6,420 nt of DNA from an uncultured Clostridia bacterium (GTDB lineage Bacteria; Bacillota; Clostridia; Oscillospirales; Acutalibacteraceae). The position numbers and the translations under genes are program-made. The stretch is from contig CAMVNL010000149.1 in assembly GCA_947168785.1 (NCBI GenBank), forward strand, positions 1-6,420. The letters run 5' to 3'. Under the pieces are notes generated by a model, which did no database searches, was not told the DNA's origin, and was given only the letters and a program-made list of their open reading frames with translations. This document shows positions 1-5,446 of the stretch, in pieces. Positions within the stretch are counted from its first letter, which is position 1; each line of letters starts with the position of its first letter.

Positions 1-1
1 G

Positions 2-652
2 ACCTGTCACGTCAACGCCGGGGATTACCTGTGCATCGTGGGGGAAAACGGCGCGGGTAAAAGCACGCTGATCAAGGCGCTGCTGGGGCTGAAAGCCCCC
101 ATGAGCGGCACGATCGCCACCGGCGACGGGCTGAAGCACAACGAGATCGGCTACCTGCCCCAGCAGACGCTGGTGCAGCGGGATTTCCCCGCCTCGGTGC
201 GGGAGATCGTTCAGTCCGGCTGCCTGAACAAGATCGGAAAGAAACCCTTCTTCGGGAAGGAGGCCCGGCTGCTGGCGCAGGCGCAGATCGAGCGCATGGG
301 CATCACGCACCTGGCGGGCCGCTGCTACCGGGAGCTTTCCGGCGGGCAGCAGCAGCGGGTGCTGCTGGCGCGGGCGCTGTGCGCCACGGGCAAAATGCTG
401 CTGCTGGACGAGCCCGTGGCGGGGCTGGACCCCAAGGTGACCAAAGAGATGTATGAGCTGATCGGCCGCCTGAACAAAGAGGACGGCATCACGATCATCA
501 TGGTCTCGCACGATATCGCGGCGGCGGTGAAATACGCCACCCACATTCTGCACATCAGCCAGACGCCGCTGTTCTTCGGCAAAAAAGAGGACTATTTAAA
601 GACCGAGATCGGCCGGGCGTTCACGGACGCGGCGGGAGGTGACGATACATGA
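2..652 (+). CDS. znuC: Metal (zinc-type) ABC transporter ATP-binding protein, ZnuC-like, 5' partial
   Basis: This is the cytosolic ATPase that powers a metal importer together with the permease that follows. The reading frame is open to the left edge, so the true start lies outside; 216 residues are visible, and I estimate 15-30 N-terminal residues are missing relative to usual ZnuC length. Motifs in visible numbering: Walker A GENGAGKST at 14-22, Q-loop in GYLPQQ around 50-55, signature LSGGQQQR at 112-119, Walker B LLLDEP at 133-138, D-loop AGLD, and the H-loop histidine in VSHD at 170. All catalytic motifs are intact. The stretch after the Q-loop (DFPASVREIV) is typical of ATPases paired with ABC-3 family permeases. 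The stop TGA overlaps the permease ATG. Zinc is the likeliest substrate, but manganese or iron cannot be excluded from sequence. No Zur or MntR operator is visible because the operon's promoter lies outside. Confidence 0.9.
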   Translation, partial: TCHVNAGDYLCIVGENGAGKSTLIKALLGLKAPMSGTIATGDGLKHNEIGYLPQQTLVQRDFPASVREIVQSGCLNKIGKKPFFGKEARLLAQAQIERMGITHLAGRCYRELSGGQQQRVLLARALCATGKMLLLDEPVAGLDPKVTKEMYELIGRLNKEDGITIIMVSHDIAAAVKYATHILHISQTPLFFGKKEDYLKTEIGRAFTDAAGGDDT

Positions 653-1548
653 CGAACATCTTTGCGACGCTTTCACAATATTTCCAGTACCCCTTCGTCA
701 AAAACGCCCTGATCGTGGGCGTGCTGATCGCCCTCTGCTCGTCGCTGCTGGGCGTGACGCTGGTGCTCAAACGCCTGTCCTTTATCGGCGACGGCCTTTC
801 CCACGTGGCCTTCGGCGCCATGTCTGTGGCCGCCGTCACGGGGATCACCCAGCAGATGCTGCTGATTATGCCGGTCACGGTGGCGGCCGCCATCGCCCTG
901 CTGATGGGGGGCAAAAACCGCAAGATCAAGGGCGACGCCAGCCTTGCCATGCTGTCAGTCGGCGCGCTGGGGCTGGGCTATCTGATCATGAACCGGTTTT
1001 CCACCTCCGGCAACATCTCGGCGGACGTTTGTACCACCCTCTTCGGCTCCACCTCCATCCTGACCCTGTCAAAATTCGACGTGTGGCTGTGCATCGTCAT
1101 GTCGGTGATCGTCATCGCCGTGTTCGTGCTGCTGTATAACCGCATTTTCGCCGTCACCTTTGACGAGACCTTCACCACCGCCACGGGCGTCAAGGCCTCC
1201 GCCTACAACCTGATCATTGCGGTGGTCACGGCGGTGATCATCGTGCTGGCCATGAAGCTGGTGGGCAGCCTTTTGATCTCCGCGCTGGTGATCTTCCCCG
1301 CCCTTTCCGCCATGCGGGTATTCAAAAGCTTCAAATCCGTGGTGGTCTGCTCCGCCGTCGTCTCGGTGCTCTGCTCCGTGGTGGGCATTCTCGCCTCCAT
1401 CGTCTGGTCAACGCCGGTGGGCTCCACCATCGTCGCCATCGACATCGTCGTGTTCCTCGTTTTCACCTTTATCGGGTTTCTGAAAGGCAACAACAGCCTT
1501 TCCATACAGACAAAAACCAATTCACGGGAAAGGAAAACCAATCAATGA
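649..1548 (+). CDS. znuB: Metal ABC transporter permease, ABC-3 family (ZnuB-like)
   Basis: This integral membrane subunit forms the translocation path of the metal importer and pairs with the upstream ATPase. The 299 residues are rich in hydrophobic segments (roughly 17-40, 45-63, 67-85, 93-113, 136-163, 186-201, 205-222, 228-250, 258-277), giving about eight or nine membrane spans. Family hallmarks are KRLSFIGDGLSHVAFGA at about 41-57 and the MKLVGSLLISALVIFPA stretch at about 202-218, both typical of ABC-3 permeases. The ATG at 649 is supported by a GGGAGGTGA Shine-Dalgarno at 634-642 with a 6-base spacer, and it overlaps the ATPase stop as ATGA. The C-terminal tail (about residue 281 on) is polar and basic, as expected for the cytosol. 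The ion is inferred, as for the ATPase. Confidence 0.9.
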   Translation: MTNIFATLSQYFQYPFVKNALIVGVLIALCSSLLGVTLVLKRLSFIGDGLSHVAFGAMSVAAVTGITQQMLLIMPVTVAAAIALLMGGKNRKIKGDASLAMLSVGALGLGYLIMNRFSTSGNISADVCTTLFGSTSILTLSKFDVWLCIVMSVIVIAVFVLLYNRIFAVTFDETFTTATGVKASAYNLIIAVVTAVIIVLAMKLVGSLLISALVIFPALSAMRVFKSFKSVVVCSAVVSVLCSVVGILASIVWSTPVGSTIVAIDIVVFLVFTFIGFLKGNNSLSIQTKTNSRERKTNQ

Positions 1549-2369
1549 AAAGGATTATTGCTATTCTGTCCGTTCTCACCCTCATTTTCGCGCTGGCCTC
1601 CTGCGGGGGCAAGCAGACAAACGCCACCGGCACCGACGCCCCCGGAAGCGACCTGCCCGGCGGCAGTACCGACTATGTGCCCACCACCGCCCCCACGGCC
1701 CAGGGCGCCGCGCTGGGCATTCAGCTTGACACCGGCATGAAGGAAAAGCTGGACCAGATGGAATACGCCGCCTACTGCGACCTGTTTTTCAACAAAAACA
1801 GCGGCGCGTATGAAAACAAGACCTTCACCAAGGACGGCGTGTTCGCCACGCTGGAGGACGCCTTCAACGGCAAGACCCGCTATTACGTGTGGGGCTACGC
1901 CGACAACACCAAGTGCTGCGACTATCAGTGGGAATTCGTCATGCCCGAGGGCGTGGAGATCCCCGCATCCGGCTCTTACGTCACCATGACCGGCACCCTG
2001 ACCCAGAGCGAGGACGCGCTGGACGGCTATTGGTTTACGGACGCCACCCTGACGGTGGAGCAACCCTTTACCAGCGCCGGTTACGACTTTGATATGACCA
2101 CCATCAGCCCAACCCTGACCCGCGTACAGGTCATCAATATGCAGAGCTTCCCGGAGCAGTTCAGCGGCAAGACCCTGCGCGTCTTCGGCAGAGCGCTTTC
2201 CATGAACTCGGTGCAGCACCCCTATTACGACGAAGCCTGGGCAATGGATTTCCGGTTTGACGGCGCGACGGATTTCGCCATCGGCGACGATATCCTGCTG
2301 GAAGGGACCTTTACCGCCGAAAACGGCGGCTGCTTCGTCGCCGCCGACGCCCTGACCAAGCTGGCGTAA
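1545..2369 (+). CDS. Putative lipoprotein of unknown function, third gene of the metal ABC operon
   Basis: I do not recognise a named family. The 274-residue product begins with a lipoprotein signal peptide: basic MKR, hydrophobic IIAILSVLTLIFA, then the lipobox LASC with Cys20 as the lipidation site. A Thr/Pro/Gly-rich spacer follows to about residue 58. The rest looks like two related units, about 98-170 and 193-272. Each has a GKT-aromatic/hydrophobic-G-x-A strand (GKTRYYVWGYA and GKTLRVFGRA), then a strand ending GTLT or GTFT, then a closing hydrophobic strand (YWFTDATLT and CFVAADALT). This resembles a duplicated small beta-barrel, possibly OB-like; that fold is my inference. Further cysteines sit at 78, 124, 125 and 263. 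The ATG overlaps the permease stop (ATGA), with AAAGGA at 1529-1534 as Shine-Dalgarno. Coupling to the transporter suggests a surface accessory role in metal handling. It does not look like a ZnuA-type binding protein. Confidence 0.85.
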   Translation: MKRIIAILSVLTLIFALASCGGKQTNATGTDAPGSDLPGGSTDYVPTTAPTAQGAALGIQLDTGMKEKLDQMEYAAYCDLFFNKNSGAYENKTFTKDGVFATLEDAFNGKTRYYVWGYADNTKCCDYQWEFVMPEGVEIPASGSYVTMTGTLTQSEDALDGYWFTDATLTVEQPFTSAGYDFDMTTISPTLTRVQVINMQSFPEQFSGKTLRVFGRALSMNSVQHPYYDEAWAMDFRFDGATDFAIGDDILLEGTFTAENGGCFVAADALTKLA

Positions 2370-2495
2370 ACGGCGGAACGTGCCCCCGTGTGCTACGGAA
2401 TCGGGATTGTCGGTTTCAATCGCAGCACGCTGCCTCAGCAGCGATGCAACGCCGTTCTGATTCATCGGCAAATGGCGCAGTCTAAAGGCATCCCC
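2370..2495. other. Gene-free 3' flank of the lipoprotein gene with a CTCA-loop hairpin
   Basis: No credible gene is seen here. A hairpin lies at 2425-2447: CGCTGC (2428-2433), loop CTCA, GCAGCG (2438-2443), extended by GCA/TGC after a one-base bulge. There is no T run behind it, so it is not a convincing terminator. GCTACGG at 2392-2398 is the reverse complement of CCGTAGC at 2494-2500, so this stretch may belong to the larger repeat region to its right. Confidence 0.5.
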
Positions 2496-2643
2496 GTAGC
2501 GCGGCACCTCAGTGCCGCTGTTTGCTGAAGTTCCATTTCAGCGACCTGAAAATCAGAAAAACCATTCTGTTTAAAGTATAGTCTTATTTTTCAGTTCATA
2601 AAAAGTTGTTTTTGTCACAAGCGGCACTGAGGTGCCGCGCTAC
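2496..2643. repeat. REP-like hairpin pair in inverted orientation (REPIN/BIME-like)
   Basis: Positions 2496-2519 and 2620-2643 are perfect 24-base reverse complements around about 100 bases of AT-rich DNA. Each arm is itself a perfect hairpin: GCGGCAC, loop CTCA, GTGCCGC at 2501-2518, and the mirror copy with loop TGAG at 2621-2638. The outer foot of each arm reads GTAG (2496-2499 on +, 2640-2643 on -). A GTAG-type tetranucleotide at the foot of a short palindrome is the known signature of REP sequences processed by RAYT (REP-associated tyrosine) transposases, and two in opposite orientation make a REPIN. The spacer holds another small hairpin, GCTGAA/TTCAGC at 2524-2542. No transposase gene and no clear target duplication is seen. 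It lies between convergent genes, a common REP location. Confidence 0.7.
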
Positions 2644-2681
2644 CGGAGATATATCCGCCCCGCTTTGTTCCTATCCAGTCG

Positions 2682-2700
2682 CACGAAACATCACGAAACA
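2682..2700. repeat. Short direct repeat CACGAAACA x2
   Basis: The 9-base word CACGAAACA occurs at 2682-2690 and again at 2692-2700, a 10-base period. It sits just left of the terminator hairpin. Too short to interpret; it may be chance or a small protein-binding site. Confidence 0.35.
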
Positions 2701-2707
2701 GTTACAG

Positions 2708-2747
2708 AAGGCTCCCTGAACGGTCTCGTTCAGGGAGCCTTGTTTTA
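2708..2747. terminator. Strong intrinsic terminator between convergent genes, probably bidirectional
   Basis: A perfect 15-bp stem (2708-2722 pairing with 2727-2741) closes a 4-base loop GTCT. On the + strand the stem is followed by GTTTTA, so it can stop transcription from the metal transporter operon, although it lies about 340 bases past the lipoprotein stop. On the - strand it begins 20 bases after the stop codon of the protease gene, the expected terminator position, but the T tract on that side (CTT then CTGTAACTGTTT) is weak. The best reading is one hairpin shared by the two convergent transcripts. Confidence 0.85.
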
Positions 2748-2766
2748 TCCGAATCAATATTCGCGT

Positions 2767-5190
2767 TTACCGGGGCAGCGCCGGGGTCCAGTGCTCCATG
2801 GCGAAGCGGTCCGTCAGCACGTAGGAGGCCACGGGCGTGCCGTCGGCGGGGTTCAGCGTTACGTCGGAGACGGTGAGCGATCCGTTGTAGGTGATGGCGT
2901 CACCGAGGCGGTAGGTGTTTTCATAATTGCCTTGATAGTCGTAGCGGTCGCAGATGGGTTCGATCACGTCGCCCATCTGCAGGAGGGTATCGGCCTTGGC
3001 CACGGTATCCGTCTCGCCCTCGGCGTAGACGAACCGCGCGCCGGAGACGGATGCGCCGTTCTCCGTAAAGCTGAGCAGCAGCTCCGCCCGGGTTCCGTTC
3101 AGCAGCACGGGCACGCGGCCGGTGGTGACGGTCCGGCCGTCCGCTTCCACCGTGTCGGTAAAGTAATAGGCCACGGGCTGGCCGTTCAGCGACACCCACA
3201 TATTGTCGTATGCGCCGATCAGATCGCCGTTATCCGTCCAGCTGAAGATATTGTCAAGCCCCAGGTCGATATAGCCGCTGCCGTCATCCAGGAAGACGTT
3301 GAGCTGCAGGTCCGCCACGTTCTTCCACTGGTCCTCGGAGAGTCTGAGCACCGGCGTGCCGTCCGCGTCGGTCGTCCAGACCAGGGCGTTGTCGTCGATC
3401 TTCGTGTTTTCCACCACGGCGATCAGGTCGCTTTCGGGAATGCTGCGGTCGAAGATCCCCGCGCCGCCCAGCAGCGAAGCAAGGTCCAGCCCGGAGGACG
3501 TGGTACCGCCGCCCAAAAGCGAGCCCACCAGATCCGCCACATTGCCGGAGGAAGCGGGTGCGGAACCGCCGCCGGTGAGGGAGCCGAAGAGAGAGCCGAA
3601 GGGGCTGGCGCTGCCGCCGCCCGCCGCCTGACCGGTGACCTCCAGCGTGGCGAACTTTTTCACACAGTCCGTATAGGACTTGTCAAAGCCGAGGGCGTCC
3701 AGCTGCTGCACCGCGCGGCTGACCTTGCCCGCGGAGCGGTAGGGGAAGTAGGCGGAAACGCCGTAGGCGTCTGTCACGGCAGAGGAGGTTCTGTTGTACT
3801 TGACGGCGGACAGGAGCGTATCGGCCAGCGCCCTGCTTTCGGCGGTGTTCAGGTTCAGCGCCAGATGGACAAGGTCGATCTGATCCAGCTTATTGGCCGC
3901 GCCGAACTCCTTGGTATCGCCCCGGGCCTTGGAGACCGTGGCGTAGCCGCTGCCGGAGATCTGCTTAGCCGTGGCTGAGGAAAAGTCCGTCAGACGGCTG
4001 CCGACGGTGGCGGAGAGCTCCGCCAGGTCGATGAGCGACAGCGTCGCCTTCTGACCGGGGCACTTCTGGGCGCATGTGTCCACGAAGCTGTCCACGATCA
4101 TTTTGCCCAGCTCTGTGGTGGGCAGGGCGGGGTTGGCACTCAGGGCGGTGACCCAGTCGGTATAGTACCAGCCGATGCCGGGCTCCGTCTCTTCGCTGGC
4201 AATGAGATAATCGGCGTAGGGCTCCAGCACCAGCGCCGTCTCCAGCGTGCCCATCAGGCAGGCGTCAAAGCCGATGAAATCGAAGGTCACGCCCGCGTCC
4301 TTCACCGCCTTGGCGATATCCGGCAGCGTCATGGAACCGGCGTTCTTCGCCCGCTCGTCATAGCCGAAACCGGAGACCGTTCCGCCGCCGTGATCCCACA
4401 GGATCAGTTCGTTCCGGTTGGCGGGATAATTCTGTTTGCAGTAGCTGATAAAATCCGTCAGGGTGGCGGGCACGGTCATGGCCGCGTCGCCCCTGTCTTT
4501 TTCCAGCAGCCGCAGCTGGCCGCCTTTTTCCACTTTATATATCTGATTGCGGGCGTTGGAAATGCCGCTGATCTTCCAGTCCTTGCAGCCGCCCGTATAG
4601 ACAAGGACGTTCACCTTGTCGGACAGGGTCGCCGCAGCGATCTCCTTGAGGTCGTTGGTGGCCATGCCGCTGCGGGATTCCAGGTCCGTGCCGCACAGAT
4701 ACAGCATCATGGTGACCGTATCCGTTCCGTCGCCCTTCAGCACCGTGCGCTTGGCCCGGGCGGAGGGATCCACGGACGTGTTCAGCCGCCCCGTGTTGTT
4801 ATCGCCCATCCAGCCGGCGGAATAGGAGCCGTTGCCGGAAAAGCTGCTGAGATTCCCCAGCAGAGAACCGGCGATGCTGCCGGAGCCGCTCTGCTGCGAG
4901 GGAAGGACGCTCTGATTGCCGCCTCCGCCGCCCAGCAGACCCGAAATGCCTTTGCCGCCGCCCAGCAATACCACGACGGCGATGACGATATACAGGATCA
5001 GCTTGCCGCGTCCGCCGGAACCGGAGGAGCGCTGCCCGCCGGAGGAGGAGCCTCCCCCTCTGCGGGCGTAGCCGTCGCTTTTGCCGACGGGGCCGGTACC
5101 GAGTCCCGGGCCGTGGGTGCCGACGCTCTGGCCCGCGCCGCCTCCGACGCGCTGCCGCCCGGCAGGTCTGTTTGCAGGTGTGTTAGGCAT
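2767..5190 (-). CDS. Clostripain-family (peptidase C11) cysteine protease, membrane-anchored, multi-domain
   Basis: Caspase-like fold cysteine endopeptidase of the clostripain family, 807 residues from the ATG at 5190. Order: a basic Gly/Ser-rich N-tail (1-63), one membrane span about 64-79 (LILYIVIAVVVLL), a Gly/Ser/Leu linker to about 125, a C11 catalytic domain about 155-515, a Gly/Ser/Leu linker about 520-580, and a C-terminal domain about 585-807 that I do not recognise. The dyad is visible: His267 in LILWDHGGG and Cys311 in IGFDACLMG. Asp309, two before the Cys, matches the S1 acidic residue that gives clostripain and PmC11 their Arg/Lys preference. YLCGTDLES (164-172) and EETEPGIGWYYTDW (333-346) also fit the family. 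Many basic residues before the span predict an inside N-terminus and an external catalytic domain. The start was chosen from the Shine-Dalgarno and promoter positions; a longer frame to 5250 would overlap the promoter. It is probably transcribed alone. Substrate unknown. Confidence 0.9.
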   Translation of the reverse strand: MPNTPANRPAGRQRVGGGAGQSVGTHGPGLGTGPVGKSDGYARRGGGSSSGGQRSSGSGGRGKLILYIVIAVVVLLGGGKGISGLLGGGGGNQSVLPSQQSGSGSIAGSLLGNLSSFSGNGSYSAGWMGDNNTGRLNTSVDPSARAKRTVLKGDGTDTVTMMLYLCGTDLESRSGMATNDLKEIAAATLSDKVNVLVYTGGCKDWKISGISNARNQIYKVEKGGQLRLLEKDRGDAAMTVPATLTDFISYCKQNYPANRNELILWDHGGGTVSGFGYDERAKNAGSMTLPDIAKAVKDAGVTFDFIGFDACLMGTLETALVLEPYADYLIASEETEPGIGWYYTDWVTALSANPALPTTELGKMIVDSFVDTCAQKCPGQKATLSLIDLAELSATVGSRLTDFSSATAKQISGSGYATVSKARGDTKEFGAANKLDQIDLVHLALNLNTAESRALADTLLSAVKYNRTSSAVTDAYGVSAYFPYRSAGKVSRAVQQLDALGFDKSYTDCVKKFATLEVTGQAAGGGSASPFGSLFGSLTGGGSAPASSGNVADLVGSLLGGGTTSSGLDLASLLGGAGIFDRSIPESDLIAVVENTKIDDNALVWTTDADGTPVLRLSEDQWKNVADLQLNVFLDDGSGYIDLGLDNIFSWTDNGDLIGAYDNMWVSLNGQPVAYYFTDTVEADGRTVTTGRVPVLLNGTRAELLLSFTENGASVSGARFVYAEGETDTVAKADTLLQMGDVIEPICDRYDYQGNYENTYRLGDAITYNGSLTVSDVTLNPADGTPVASYVLTDRFAMEHWTPALPR

Positions 5191-5196
5191 AACCTT

Positions 5197-5205
5197 ATCC
5201 CCCTT
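5197..5205 (-). promoter_or_regulatory. Ribosome binding site of the clostripain-family gene
   Basis: Read on the - strand this is AAGGGGGAT, ending about 6-7 bases before the ATG at 5190. It is the only good Shine-Dalgarno near the frame's possible starts and fixes the start at MPNTPAN rather than at the ATG near 5223 or the TTG at 5250. Confidence 0.75.
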
Positions 5206-5221
5206 GTCGATTCTTATTTTC

Positions 5222-5250
5222 ATTATAACAAAGGGAAAAAGGAAATGCAA
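5222..5250 (-). promoter_or_regulatory. Sigma-A type promoter of the clostripain-family gene
   Basis: On the - strand, -35 TTGCAT (5245-5250) is followed after exactly 17 bases by a perfect -10 TATAAT (5222-5227). Transcription would begin near 5214-5216, giving a leader of about 25 bases before the ATG at 5190. The spacer is pyrimidine-rich. I see no clear operator overlapping it. Confidence 0.85.
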
Positions 5251-5268
5251 GACTGGGAAAAAAGGGGA

Positions 5269-5425
5269 TTTGTCGAGCTTCCGCTCGAAAAGTTAAAAGT
5301 AAAAAGTTGAAAGTTAAAATGTTGGTCCTGCGACCGGTATGATAGGATATGATCAAGCCCGACAGGGCTTCCGAATTTCAACTTTTAACTTTCAACTTTC
5401 AACTCTTTGTCAAGCTGACGGCTCG
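5269..5425. repeat. Imperfect direct repeats TTTGTC(G/A)AGCT flanking the heptad array
   Basis: TTTGTCGAGCT at 5269-5279 and TTTGTCAAGCT at 5406-5416 match at 10 of 11 positions. With one gap the similarity continues to GCTCG at 5283-5287 and 5421-5425. The left copy forms a 6-bp hairpin, TCGAGC/GCTCGA at 5273-5288. The two copies bracket the inverted heptad array, so they may be element ends or an insertion-site duplication that has drifted. Confidence 0.45.
5288..5407. repeat. Inverted arrays of a 7-base repeat (AAAGTT heptads) around small hairpins
   Basis: The left arm 5288-5315 is four tandem heptads: AAAAGTT, AAAAGTA, AAAAGTT, GAAAGTT. The right arm 5380-5407 is four heptads in the opposite sense: AACTTTT, AACTTTC, AACTTTC, AACTCTT. 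Reverse-complemented, the arms agree at 23 of 28 positions, so about 120 bases could fold into one long AT-rich stem-loop. The centre holds two hairpins: GGTC, loop CTGC, GACC at 5324-5335, and AAGCCC, loop GACA, GGGCTT at 5355-5370. The array lies between the DUF2079 gene and the protease promoter, both on the - strand, so it may limit read-through. No coding potential is seen. Confidence 0.75.
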
Positions 5426-5446
5426 CCCCCCCCAATTGTCCCCCCC
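5426..5446. repeat. Two long C runs (G runs on the - strand) directly after a stop codon
   Basis: There are eight C at 5426-5433 and seven C at 5440-5446, separated by AATTGT. The second run directly follows the TGA of the DUF2079 gene on the - strand. In the transcript these are G7 and G8 tracts, preceded by a G4 tract in the last codons, so a G-quadruplex at the mRNA 3' end is possible. Such runs are also prone to slippage and to sequencing error. Confidence 0.6.

Noticed and set aside
1542..2507. Long open frame on the - strand opposite the lipoprotein gene (321 codons)
   Set aside because: It lies antisense to a gene with a clear signal peptide, lipobox and coupled start. Its product is a Gly/Ala/Val-rich shadow typical of high GC, and its first part is read through the REP-like region.
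2560..2620. Possible - strand promoter (TATACT) in the AT-rich REP spacer
   Set aside because: No acceptable -35 lies 16-18 bases upstream, and it would only lead into the antisense of the lipoprotein gene.
2496..2643. Classical MITE with target-site duplication
   Set aside because: The flanks outside the inverted repeat show no matching direct duplication; the GTAG-foot hairpin layout fits a REP pair better.
2632..3978. Long open frame on the + strand opposite the protease gene (448 codons)
   Set aside because: It is antisense to a protein with verified catalytic motifs, reads through the terminator hairpin, and has no recognisable domain or good start signal.
5191..5250. Extended N-terminus for the protease from a TTG at 5250 or an ATG near 5223
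   Set aside because: The TTG is the -35 box itself and the ATG overlaps the -10/start region, so neither would be properly transcribed and translated; the Shine-Dalgarno fits only the ATG at 5190.
4390..5310. Open frame on the + strand opposite the protease N-terminal half
   Set aside because: Shadow of the catalytic and Gly-rich segments; it crosses the protease promoter and gives low-complexity Ala/Gly/Val sequence.
5288..5407. CRISPR-like array
   Set aside because: The units are contiguous 7-base repeats without spacers, and the two arms are in opposite orientation.
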